This document shows, in pieces, positions 20,785-32,044 of a stretch of DNA of 32,489 nt. Within the stretch, counting starts at the first letter, position 1. Every line of letters begins with the position of its first letter. Position numbers and translations under genes: made by a program. Origin of the DNA: Conidiobolus incongruus B7586 (Eukaryota > Entomophthoromycota > Entomophthoromycetes > Entomophthorales > Conidiobolaceae); NCBI GenBank assembly GCA_000697335.1, contig JNEM01008421.1:1-32489 (forward strand), written 5' to 3'. A model generated the notes under the pieces. It did not search any database and was not told where the DNA came from. It worked only from the letters and a program-made list of their open reading frames with translations.

Positions 20785-21475
20785 ATGCCTATTAAATTAG
20801 ATTTCAATAAAACTTATAAATATTTATATTTAAATCAAACTGAAATTAATCAAATGAAGTTAATTGATTTACATAAACAAGTGAGTGAATTGACCGGTAT
20901 CCCAGTTGACAAAGTTAAATTGGCTCATTTTGGAGGTAATTTATTTAATATTATATCCCTAGTTAGTATTAATGAATCTATTTTAGTCCCTATGATTGAT
21001 AAAGGTGCCTATTTAAATCAATATCATATTAAAGAGAATAGTGAATTAATTTTTGTTGGAAACCTTGCAGTAATTCACGTAACCAATAGTTATTAATCCT
21101 ATTATTAATAGTATTTTATAGGGAGATATTAAAGATAATAGTCAATTAGAAAATGAGGAAAAAGATCTCGTTTTGAAGGTTAAATCAACGGTTGACGATA
21201 CGCTCAATGAAATACAAACAGAGATAGATCAATACCCTGTTCAAATTAACCAATATCTGCAGTCTAATTATTCACCTTCCAATCAACAGCAAGAGTTGAA
21301 AAAATTGAATACTCAATACTTGAAACTGAGTGAAGTGTTATTACAAACGTTACTGAAGTTAGATTTGATTGATAATTCCAAAAATTTTGCTGGGGTTAGG
21401 GATGAGAGAAAAAAAGCTATTTTATTTATTAATAATATGCTATCAAAGTTAGATGAAGCCAAAGCCAAATTATAA
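20785..21475 (+). CDS. BAG1: BAG-domain Hsp70 co-chaperone with N-terminal ubiquitin-like domain
   Basis: BAG proteins bind the Hsp70 ATPase domain and act as nucleotide exchange factors; the ubiquitin-like domain can link Hsp70 to the proteasome. Three exons (20785-20935, 20987-21069, 21122-21475) give 195 residues. Residues 1 to about 78 are a ubiquitin-like fold (LNQTEINQMKLIDLHKQVSE, then KVKLAHFG, LNQYHIKENSELIFVG). About residues 85-100 form an acidic linker, and residues 100-190 are a helical BAG domain (VDDTLNEIQTEIDQYPVQIN, ELKKLNTQYLKLSEVLLQTL, DERKKAILFINNMLSKLDEA). Layout and size match fungal Bag101/animal BAG1 rather than membrane-anchored Snl1, since no membrane helix is present. 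The first intron is 51 nt, a multiple of three and free of stops, so unspliced mRNA would code 17 extra residues. Confidence 0.85.
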
Positions 21476-21479
21476 TTTA

Positions 21480-21485
21480 AATAAA
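21480..21485 (+). terminator. Poly(A) signal AATAAA of the BAG gene
   Basis: AATAAA begins 5 nt after the stop codon, unusually close; a further A/T-rich stretch follows. Weak, because such hexamers are common in this DNA. Confidence 0.3.
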
Positions 21486-21755
21486 ATTAAAATTTATTTC
21501 ATTTTTGAATTTATATTTTATGGTCCTTACAATTTAATAACTCTATTATTTATAAAAGGTACAATATAGAATCGTAATTCGTTTCATATTTAATAAATAA
21601 AAATATTAAACTTTTCATCATATTTATAATGAATTATACTAAATATAATTTGTATTATTAAAAATCCCATATTGATATATTATCATTTAAATCGAATTTG
21701 ATCTAATCATATCCATTAATTTAAAACAATCAACCATTAATCAATTTCAATAGTC

Positions 21756-22732
21756 ATGAAAAATCAAGTAGGGGGACACCAAGGCATCACCACATCCGAA
21801 GACAACAGTTTAATTATTAAACCCACCAACAATTTTGAACAAGACTTCTATAATAAAATTCCTCAATTCCCCAGCTTATTACCCTTCATCCCCAAATACT
21901 ATGGTACTTTGACAGCTACTACAGAGGGAGAAGGCGAAAAATTAGGTTTTCAAGGTGATGGTATCTTTTCTTCAAATGACGCCCAAAAGAAGGATATTAT
22001 GATCTGTATTCAAAATGTGTCTGCCTATTTCAATAAGCCTAGTATTTTGGATTTGAAGATGGGCACTCGTCTCTATGATGAGAATAACGTTACCGAAGAG
22101 AAAAAGCTTAGAATGATCGCCAAAGCTCACGCCACTACGAGTCATAGTACGGGTATTCGTGTAACAGGAATGAGGGTAATACGATATTTTATGTAAATGT
22201 AATATTGGCATTAATTTTAATTTCAAAGGTATACGATCACGTCAAAGAAGAATATATAGAATATGACAGAAATTACGGTTTATCATTAACCATTGCAGCT
22301 TTAAAAGAGGCTTTTATCAATTTTCTTCCATTTTCAATTCCTACACCACTTCGCCAAAAGCTGATTGATTTATTTTTGATTGAATTAAAGAAACTAGAAC
22401 CTATTATTAAGTCTATTCCAATAAGAATGTATGGTAGCTCTATTTTGTTTGTGTATGAGGGCGATATAATTCGATTGGAAAAGCTTTTGAATGGGGAAGA
22501 GGTTCTAGCTGAAAAAATTGAGAACGAAGAACAAGAGGAAAGTGGCAATGATGCTGAGGAGGAGGATGAAGAAGAAGACCTTCTAAAATATTCACCTATT
22601 GCCCTTAAGTTAATAGACTTTGCTCACACTACCTTCCATGAGGGTGAACCAGACGATGAAGGCTATTGGCTCGGGTTAGAGAATACGATTAAGCATTTTG
22701 AAGCTTTGAAAGATGGTACTATACCTATTTAA
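21756..22732 (+). CDS. IPMK: Inositol polyphosphate multikinase (IPK family)
   Basis: Enzymes of this family phosphorylate inositol phosphates (IP3 to IP4 and IP5), feeding inositol pyrophosphate synthesis; the yeast form Arg82 also acts in the nucleus. Two exons (21756-22175, 22229-22732) give 307 residues. The N-terminus has NQVGGHQG, as in IPMKs. The catalytic PxxxDxKxG motif is PSILDLKMG at 95-103, followed by the TTSHSTGIRVTGM loop, SSILFVYEG at 210-218 and IDFAHT at 269-274, the metal-binding IDFA/SLL segment. An acidic insert (about 239-257, mostly Glu/Asp) lies between the last two motifs, in the place where Arg82 has its poly-Asp run; that favours IPMK/Arg82 over IP6K. The gene follows the BAG gene by 280 nt on the same strand. 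Confidence 0.93.
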
Positions 22733-22753
22733 TCATGATTATCCAGATCATTT

Positions 22754-22759
22754 AATAAA
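22754..22759 (+). terminator. Poly(A) signal AATAAA of the inositol polyphosphate multikinase gene
   Basis: AATAAA lies 22 nt after the TAA stop at 22732, a normal distance for a fungal poly(A) signal. Confidence 0.4.
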
Positions 22760-23105
22760 TAAGAGAGTTAAATAAGCTTCATACCATTTAATATAATGAT
22801 GATTCATTCAGCATTTTATTACTAGATTGTATATAATTTGATTACCCTTTTTTCAATAAACTGATATTCGCGAAATATTGCTAGTCATTTATCGAGTTTT
22901 TAAATATATCAATTATTAAATATAAATCAAATAGGATTTGATATTAGGCTAAATACAATGCATCAGATTAATTACAAAAGTGTCATAATTTAACACATGA
23001 TAAGTCATATGATCACAGACTTCAATTTCAAGAACAGTCAAATATATAAATAGGTAATTATATTATAAGAATTGATGACATAAGCTAAAATAAATTATTA
23101 AAATC
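22760..23105. other. Spacer before the gamma-glutamyltransferase gene
   Basis: This AT-rich spacer of about 345 nt presumably holds the promoter of the gene that starts at 23106. No clear CCAAT or TATA arrangement and no coding frame are visible. Confidence 0.45.
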
Positions 23106-25321
23106 ATGATTTTTGATAGTAAGCACGACGAAACTTTACCAGTAATTGATCCAATTAAAAAGAAAGCTTTACTCGAATTTAATTCGAGACGATCTACAGT
23201 ATACTCGACTCATGGAATGGTTGCTACTAGGTAAATATCATTATAGAGTCCAGAAACATTGATCTTATTAGTGCTTAGCCAACCTTTAGCAGCTCAAGCC
23301 GGTATTGATATCTTGAAAAGGGGAGGAAATGCTGCAGTAAGCTGATATTGGACAAAATATAAAAATTTATACTAAATATTTTTATTAGGATGCAGCAGTT
23401 GCTACAGGTATTTCACAATCAAATTCAATTTATTAAAATGCGAACTGATTGAGTACCAATTTTTTAAATCTTTTACAGCTGCTTGTTTGAATATAACTGG
23501 TAATATTATTTATTCGTTAATGATATTAGAAATATTGATATATAATTTTAGAACCTTGTAGTACTGGTATTGGTGGAGATGCTTTTTGTCTCTTTTATTC
23601 AGCAAAAGAAAAGAAAGTATATGCTCTTAATGGATCTGGAAAGTGAGTGACTGCATTTCATATTACTGGTCATTGGTTTTGAGATACCTATTACATTTGA
23701 ATCATATAATCATCGGGGCTTTTAAATACTAATTAAAACTCAATATTAGATCTCCTAAGAATCTCAGCTATGAAGAACTTATGAACTCAATTCCAGCTAA
23801 TAGTGAATCAATTCCAGTTGATTCTCCCCACTCAGTTACTGTTCCAGGTGCTGCAGCTGCAATGATTGATACAGTTCAAAATTTTGGATCTGGTAAGCTG
23901 ACCTTGAGTGAAATTTTTGATCGTGCTGTTGATTTGGCTGAGAATGGGTAAGCTTATTGTTAAATTTGTTTATTCAATATTAATCTTATAAATTAGTTAT
24001 CCTGTTGAATCTCTGGCTGCAATGCAGGTAAATGTAAGATAATACCATTTAATATAAGAAAAATTGAAAAATTCTATACAATTATAGTGGGAAAGAGCTG
24101 TCTCTCTACTCAAGAAAGCTTCCCCTAATGCTGAAGATATGCTCTTAAATGGAAAAGCTCCAAGAGAAGGTGAAATAATGAGAATACCCCATTTAGCAAG
24201 GTAAATTTAGGATTAGCATAATTACAAGGGTAATTCTGATCGTAATACACTAATAATATAGAACCTATCGCGAGGTAGGAGAAAAAGGGCATGATGCTTT
24301 TTATAAAGGACGCATCGCAGAGGCCATAGTTGAAGCAATTGGTCAAAGAGGCGGTAAAATGAGTTTAGAGGATTTAGCCAGTCATAAATCCGAGTTCTGC
24401 GATCCTATCAGTATTAATTATGAAGGTGTCGACATCTATGAATGTCCTCCGAATGGTCAAGGAATTGTTGCACTTATGGCACTAGGAATGGTTAAAGAAC
24501 TTCAAAAATCTGGTAAAATTAACCGCTTGGAGCATATGGAACATAATGGAGTTGAATATTTGCATACGTTGATTGAATGTACTAGAATTGCTTTTGCAGA
24601 TGCCAGATTCCATGTTACAGATCCCGATTTCGCTAAAGTAAAAGCTAAAGACTTACTTAATAGAGATTATTTGAGGAAACGTGCTGAATTGTTCGATCCC
24701 AACAAAGCTAATGTCAATCCTGAAGTTGGTGCTCCAATTAGCTATAGTAATACAGTATATTTGACAACCGTCGATGCTGAAGGTAATGCATGTTCATTCA
24801 TTATGTCAAATTATATGGGATTTGGAAGTGGTATCATTCCTAAAGGATGCGGTTTTACTCTCCAGAATCGAGGATGTAATTTCTTCCTTGATCCCCAAAC
24901 TACCAATTGCTATGCTCCTGGAAAGAGACCATATCATACTATTATTCCGGCAATGGCCCTCAAGGATAATGAGCTATACATGAGTTTTGGTGTCATGGGA
25001 GGATTCATGCAACCTCAAGGTCATTTACAAGTGGTTCTAGGTATGGAACACTTCAATATGACTCCTCAAACCGCGTTGGATAAGCCAAGATTCTGTATTC
25101 TTCCCGAAAATGGCTTAGTATTGATTGAAGATGGTATTGATGATGAAGTTGTTGAAGGATTGATCAAATTGGGCCACAAAGTTGAAGTTACTAAGGATTA
25201 TCTGAGGATGAACTTTGGTAGAGGTCAGATTATTAGATCTCATAAAGATAAAAATACAGGTGCCAGAGTATTGAGCGGAGGATCAGATGGTAGAGGTGAT
25301 GGTATGGCTATTGGCTATTAG
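23106..25321 (+). CDS. GGT: Gamma-glutamyltransferase family protein, YwrD-like type
   Basis: Ntn-hydrolase family that cleaves or transfers gamma-glutamyl groups (glutathione, gamma-glutamyl amides) after self-cleavage into two chains. Nine exons (23106-23230, 23279-23336, 23389-23407, 23479-23499, 23552-23642, 23750-23947, 23997-24027, 24088-24200, 24262-25321) give 571 residues. Two are micro-exons of 19 and 21 nt. The large chain starts [20 protein letters not shown] and has GGNAADAAVATAACLN and STGIGGDAF. The self-cleavage Thr should be Thr383 in [15 protein letters not shown]. The small chain continues [26 protein letters not shown] and [12 protein letters not shown]. These small-chain motifs (VYL after the Thr, MQPQGH) are those of the bacterial YwrD-like branch rather than classic secreted GGT. 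There is no signal peptide or anchor, so it is probably cytosolic. Confidence 0.92.
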
Positions 25322-26140
25322 TACAGATAATAAGAAAATATCAGCTTTACCTGGAAATTTTTTGATTTAAATGATATTTAAAATAAAAATTTAAGTCGAT
25401 CTTAACGAATATACACGAATGCAACGAAATAATTCAATACCCAAAATATAAAATTATAAATTTTATCAAAAATTCTAATAGCCATTGTTTAATATTATGT
25501 GAAACATATTATTAATTTAATTTCATTAAAAGTTTATTTTGATCTTATCAATTTACATTATTCATTTTGCCTTGATAAATTAATAAATTAAAAATATACT
25601 TGAATTAATATTGTTTGAAAGCGCATCTTTGTATTCAAACAATCAAAAGGAGAAATCAAGTTTGGTGACTTAAATCAGATTTTGCGAATAATTTTCAATT
25701 TGATATGATTTCTCATAAATAAAAAATTATATTATTAATTCAAACTGTATTAATTGTATTGGGTTTGGTGTTAGAGTTGATTTTCTTTATTCAACTAATT
25801 AAAACTTGTGTCCTTTACATTAAAAATGATTAATATATCATACATGTTTAATCAAGATATCCAGTGGTTCAAAAGGTAATTTCCTATACTTAAATCAAAT
25901 AGTATTTTATAAATCACAATTATTTCTCTTTAATTGGAGTATTATTTTAAATAATAGAAAGTGGTCTAATAATTCATCATATACACTTAATATAATATAA
26001 CTTTCTAGCAGAATATCAATACAAAACAAAATGACTGAAAATCACTGAATTTCAAATTTAACCTGAGTTAAATAAAAAGAATTTATTAAAATATCATATC
26101 ATATAAAGCATTTTATATCAAATATTCACAAAATCATCAA
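25322..26140. other. AT-rich spacer after gamma-glutamyltransferase
   Basis: This region of 820 nt contains a possible poly(A) signal (AATAAA near 25382) and no coding frame, RNA gene or repeat that I can support. Confidence 0.4.
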
Positions 26141-26144
26141 ATAA

Positions 26145-27130
26145 TAATTGATGGAACAAAGCTTTCAAAATATAGAATTGTAAACTGGTTTAATCAACTT
26201 AAAGCTGGAGTATTTACCATAAAATACCTACCCTATTTAGGTTAGATTTAATCAATAACTAACTGACAAAATACAAATAAAATTAAGATATGTTTTAATT
26301 GTTACTTATTTTTATCAGCACAAAAACTAGTATAATGTTTATATTTTCATTTTAAATCTATTATTGCTTTACTAAAATATAAGTTAAAATTAATTAAAAG
26401 ATTCAGAGCATAGATACCTTATATTTTAACTAATAATTAAATAATCAAAAGAAGAAATATAGCTAATCTAAATTTATTTTTTTATAAGGTTTATTTCACA
26501 ATGTTTAAAAAATTATTTTCATAGATAAATTATAAATTGTATTATATGATTTATTACCAAGAAATAAAAAGAGTGTTTTGGTTAAAAAATTAAAAACACC
26601 ACTATAAATTATCAAACAAAAATTATTTGAAAAAGTAAATATTTTTATTAGGTATAAATATTAATAATATAACATCCCACCAATTATCACCAGCAAAAAT
26701 AAATTGTAATAGTAGCATATATTTTAGAATTTTAAAATACAGTCACAAATTAATATATGGAAAATTCGATTAAAAAACCATTTATTTCATATGATAATAA
26801 TTATATATATAGCAAAGATGAAAGATTTGTTTATTAAAAAGAATTGGTTTTTATTACCAAACCCACTATAATCACTAGATATAAACCTTTGTGATTATAA
26901 TTGCTTTGATAAATTGAAGAATTTAATTCAGGAAAATGAATTTGACATTTCAATTTCACATTTCAAAAACTAAAAGAATAATTTTGAAGATAAATTATGA
27001 AACCTTTGTAAAGTGGTTAAGCAATTACCATTAGATAAAGTTCTGTTTTTGAAGTACAAGGGAGTTATTATTTATTAAAATCATATTATTTTATCTTTAG
27101 CTTTATTTATTTTATTAAAATATAAGTTTA
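26145..27130 (+). repeat. AT-rich dispersed repeat, copy C (least decayed)
   Basis: It aligns in direct orientation with copy B: 26301-27130 with 7058-7940, including a 60-nt gap-free block (26381-26440 with 7181-7240, 44 of 60 equal). Its start near 26145 is a weaker match to the A/B left part. The copy keeps more G and C than B and shows short coding-like pieces on the plus strand, for example SYDNNYIYSKDERF near 26790 and CDYNCFDKLKNLIQENEFDI near 26893. I do not recognise a family. It ends about 75 nt before the probable start of the methyltransferase pseudogene. Confidence 0.55.
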
Positions 27131-27205
27131 AAATTGATGAACTTACTTTTTGAGCCATTATATATAGAACAACACTATAACATCATAAATTTTATCCATT
27201 TATCA

Positions 27206-30200
27206 ATGGTTGAAGAAGCATCTAGGAGTAATAGAAATGTGTCTAGAATTGATTACAATTGTAAATTTTTAATACATTTAAAATGGGATTAATAAATTTG
27301 TTATTAAATCCTTTTTATAGATTGTTCTAAAGAAAACTAGTGAAACAAATAAAGAATCAGCTTAAAACAATCAATACATATAAGTTATATTCATAATTAA
27401 TATGACTCCTTTTCACTAAGCAAAGCTGCTGCTTTCATGTAAGAAATTGAAAATGCTATTGCAAAAACCGAAGATCTAAAACTTTTATAAGATAGAAATC
27501 TAAGTATTCATTAATAATTTGTTTTGTTGCTTAATTCCAAATTATGGTCTTTATCATCCTACCAAATGGCAATGGATCATAGTAGAGCAAGTTGATGAAT
27601 CTGGCCAATACGATTTGGCAGTTCGTTATATAAAACCTGCCTTTGATAATGAGCGAGATGAATCTCTTAATAAAGAAAACGATGATGCTTTCCAAAATAA
27701 GGAAAATAATGAGCCTAACGGCACTCTAGTCAAGTTGACCACTGTTTTTCATGTTCAATTCGGATTCAAAGATAACACAATTTTCTTGTTATAATTTAAA
27801 AAAAACCCTATTCTTTAAATACACCAAAATCCAACACATTATTCAAACAAATTAGAGCCGCTAACCTTCCCATTTTCACATCAATTAACGAACCTGAAGC
27901 TATATTACAATCATTTGAACGGAATTTGATCAAGTTATCTAGATTTACTTTCTCATATTATCACAATCCTCTAGTTATCACCTTTATGAGCTTAAAATGG
28001 ATCAAAACTATTTATAATAACAACATTAGCCTTAGGTTGAAAATCTTGATCGCTTTGCCTTCTGAACAATCCTTCTTTGCTAATCTGTCTTGGATTTGAG
28101 TGCAAGTGCACCTATTATTAAAGCCAATAGTGAAAACTCGCGTCAGAGAGTGCATTATAACGGTAGTTCTACCAATGACAGTACCACTGTTCTTGTAGTA
28201 ACCGATTTTATTAAGGAGATGGTCGTTGGATTCCTTGCTCCTCAACAGAGAGTCCAACATGGTCTCGAAGATGGTCCAGTTTATCAATTCAGTCATGAAA
28301 AAGCCATCTTTTGGTACGATGAATCAGTTACCATTGACAAGGGTGGAACAATAGAACTACGAAGATGAATCCTTATGGTAATTTTTATACTAAAGTTAAA
28401 TTGAGTGATGAAATTATCCAAACAAGGGATTCTATCACCTTCAAACATTCAACCAGTCAACGCCACCATGTTGCCTTAGTTAGAACTTTACTCAAGAGCA
28501 AGCTTGAAAATCTCAAGTTCATTGGTAATGCATTTATTAATGGATCAGAAACCGTTATTGAAGAACTTGCTGGACCACAAATATTCTTTACAACCAAAGG
28601 TGATTCTACAATTTCTAAACAAAATGCGATTTCCAAGTGCAAAATGGGGTCATACCATTGTCCAAAGATAAATCTGAATACAAAGGCTCATATTTCTTCA
28701 GATTCGGGCATGATATTGAAACTGGTACAATTTTCAATCCAGCATGAATTCTTCAAGAAACTGGACGCGACCATGATGCTATTATTGCTAACAAGCAGGA
28801 AGTGATTTATAAAGATATCAAATACCACTTATACGACTTTTTTATAACATCACTACCTCTCAGACTGGCCTTTACCAAATCGGTCAAATTTTACCTCTCG
28901 AGGAATCAGAATCGGATTGGTTTGAAAATGAATCAAACAAATGCTCTCTCTTAATTTCCAGGTTGGATGCTTGAAACGCGTCGAAAGATCAGTTCCTTCT
29001 ATTCAAGCCAACACCGTTCACAGCTCCAAAATTATCATCAAGGATCCTAGAAATATAATTTTATTCGAGATATAGTACTAATATTGTTCAAAGGTTTGAA
29101 GGAAAGTGTTTTCTTCAGCATAAAAACGAAATCAAAAACTTGACTGAATGTGTCAAGCATCCTGATCATTTTTATATTTACGAGCTTAAAAAGAGCTCTG
29201 AAGTTCTTGAGGCTTCGGAAGATAACAAAGTCCAATATTGCCAACGATTCATGGATATCAGAAACAACCAGATCGAACAACGCTATGAAACTGTCAAAAC
29301 ATCTAATCCTCTTGTTGCACTAGATATTTTCTCAGGATGTGATGGCCTAACGTATAGTTTCAAGGAATCTGGATCAATTGGCATTTAATATTACACTGAG
29401 AATGATTATGCTGTCGCTCTATCTTTCAAGAAGAATTTCACTGATGCTGCAATGTATAACCAATGTGTCAACTTGCTCCTAAAGAGAGTTATTTTGATTC
29501 ACAATGAAGGTACTAAGCCAGCTGCTGCTAAAGCTTTTTAATTAAACCATTACCAATACTTCCACCTCTTGGATCAATTAAAATGATTTATTGCGGTCCT
29601 CCTTTATCAAGGATTCAGTGGTATCAATCAATATAAGAAAGCCAATGATATTAAAAATTCATTGATTGCCACATCTATGTTGATTTCTAACGTCATAACT
29701 ATTTTTTTACTAGAAAGTGCACGAAGTTTAATCAATTTTAGGTCGTGAACAAGATGGACTGAAAATTGTTGGAGGTACCATGCAGGGTGATTTGAAATTC
29801 ATCATCCGTTCACTCACTTGTATGGGATACCAAGTTAGATTTAGTATTCAACAAGCAGGCCTTAATAGATGAAATTAATCTAGACTTATATTATTAAATT
29901 GGGCACCAAACTATGTAAAACAATACCTGATTCCTTACAGCCATCAACGTGCTTTGCCAAAAACTACTCTATAACTATTCACCTACCTTTTAACGCCAAT
30001 TACTACTAGAATAAGAGAACCCGACAGTGTGCTCCAAAACCTGAGGTGAATGTATTCGCTGCCATTTTCGATCTTCTTCACTATGTATATAAGAATCCAC
30101 CCAAAGTAGTTCCAGATTACAAAGATACTCATTAATGCCTCAATATTGTTATCAAATTTGAAGTAACAGATATAAATTATGTAGAATACATGGAGCTGGA

Positions 30201-31130
30201 ATACCAGTCACCCGCCATTTCAGAGTTCCAATACTGAGGTCATTAAAGTTCCACTAAGTTTTATCAACGTGTCATGAGGAGTTTGTATAAATTAAACGCT
30301 GGAAAAAGTTGCCACATTCCCATGGTTCCAGACCTTGACCACCACAGTCTTCCTGGCCCACTCGAGTCTTGGTATCTCTCTCATAAGGGTAGTGCAGCAA
30401 ATCGTCGTAATGGTTGGAAGGGTCTTTTTTGGTAAAATAGACTTCAAAGGAATTTTTTTCTCGGGAATTACTGGCTTGGATCCAATGTCTAAGAGTGGTA
30501 CAGTTATTCACCTTTCTTAAAGACGTGTCTTAAGTGTCCGTGAGTACGCTAGAGTTCAGAGCTTCCCATATGGCATCATTTTTGAATCGTTCTAACCTGA
30601 AAATCCTTTGGACGGTCATCTTCAAATTGATAATGCTGTACCTTTTCTTCTAGAATATATCTTAGAAAATTACTTGGTTGAAGCTGAGCACCTTGACATG
30701 TTTCAAGAAAATCTAAAGATATCTCAGGAATATGATATCTTTAAGTTATTTAAGTTTAATAAGTTAGTTTCCTCGGACAAGAATTCATTACAAAAGCTTT
30801 GCAATTTGTTCAATCCAGATATAATATCAATAAAATTCCTTACTTGTTCCTCAAAATATCTAGAAGCAACAGCTTTAACAAGGCCAAGTGATAATTTATC
30901 AGTCAAATAACAGCATTCAGAACTCGTAACATTTTCAAAGTAGATCATAGTGATATTGACGGTTTGAGGTCTGACGAAGACGATCAAATAGTCCCAGCTA
31001 GCAAAATTCGCAATTTCTCAGTAAATGTTAATGGTGGAAACATTCAGTTCAGAGTTTTAATTACTAAGCAAATCTAAGTTATCAAGAGCAATAATGTTGA
31101 TACCAATGCCATCAATACCGAATAATAGAC
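27206..31130 (+). pseudogene. Dead DNMT1-like DNA (cytosine-5) methyltransferase gene
   Basis: A host DNA methyltransferase gene read in all three plus frames, with many stops (mostly TAA) and frame changes. Parts appear in DNMT1 order. A possible start is at 27206 (MVEEASRSNRNVSRIDY). A replication-foci-type region covers about 27535-28080 (YGLYHPTKWQWIIVEQVDES, then FKQIRAANLPIFTSINEPEA). Two BAH-like regions follow: about 28370-28850 (PYGNFYTKVKLSD and WGHTIVPKDKSEYKG) and 28860-29290 (YQIGQILPLEESESDWFENE and HPDHFYIYELK). The catalytic domain covers about 29305-30650. Motif I reads DIFSGCDGL at 29323-29349 (usual DIFSGCGGL). The PCQ loop at 29598-29610 is broken: CGPP is followed by a frame change, then GFSGINQYKKAND. 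Motif VIII-X pieces are DPMSKSGTVIHLS, VREYARVQSFP and QIDNAVP (30623-30643, usual QIGNAVP). Intron-like gaps remain, so it is not a processed copy. It cannot make an active enzyme. Confidence 0.87.
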
Positions 31131-32044
31131 AGGTTGTTTCAATGAATATTCCAATATTTTAGTTTTATTATTTATTTTAATATTGAATAGAAATATAATT
31201 ATATCATTATCTGGTTCAACATATCATGTGTTAACATATGAAAGCCTATAGTATTTTAAATATGCCAAATATATAATGTATTTGCAAAAATCATTTGGAT
31301 TTCTAAATCTCATAATTTGCAAAATAATATTTATACTTTTCTTGTATCAATTGATTATACACATAAATAATTCAAATTATATATCATACAATTAACTCAA
31401 TTAATATCACTTTTCCAAAATCTTGGATTATTAAATAAAGCATATTTTTATTTTAATTGTTTAAATTGGCACAATTGAGCATTTTTAATAATGAGAGAGA
31501 GCTTCATTAATAAAATTATATTATGATATAAAGAATATTTTAAAAGAATTCAAGTGTTTCTCATTCATTGAGAAATTTTGTGATAATGACTTTTATTAAC
31601 TTTATATCACTTAAAATAAATATATTAGCTTTTCTCTAAAACTCTATATGAAAATATTGTTCAAAATCAATCCTGTTTTATAGACATCCAAATTAGAATT
31701 ATATCAGAATTAATTTTATTGAATATATAGATAAGTGGTTGTTTGATTTAAACTATTCAGAATATTTTTTGTATTTATATTTACAAGCTCTGTCTATGAT
31801 CAAAAACCTTGAATATTTAAATGTTATTAGCAATATGTAAAAATCCAAATAGGATATATTCAAATCCACTTTTTAATATATAATAGTTGATGACTAATCA
31901 TATAGGAATAAAATGAAATATTTGGATATAGATAGTGGAAATTATTTGAATTTCCAATATAAAAAGAGCATTTTAGTTAAATATATTTTCTATACTTTTT
32001 CATTTTTAAATATTTAATTTTAAAAAGAACTAAATAGTAAATCA
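31131..32044. other. AT-rich spacer before the lipase-like gene
   Basis: About 0.9 kb with no coding frame or recognisable element. The last 100 nt before 32045 should hold the promoter of the following gene, but no clear motif stands out. Confidence 0.45.

Noticed and set aside
27206-31130. Reading TAA as Gln or another sense codon to open the methyltransferase frame (altered genetic code).
   Set aside because: The intact neighbours end at TAA where the family ends and use CAA for Gln. The methyltransferase copy also has frame changes and altered catalytic motifs, so it is a pseudogene.
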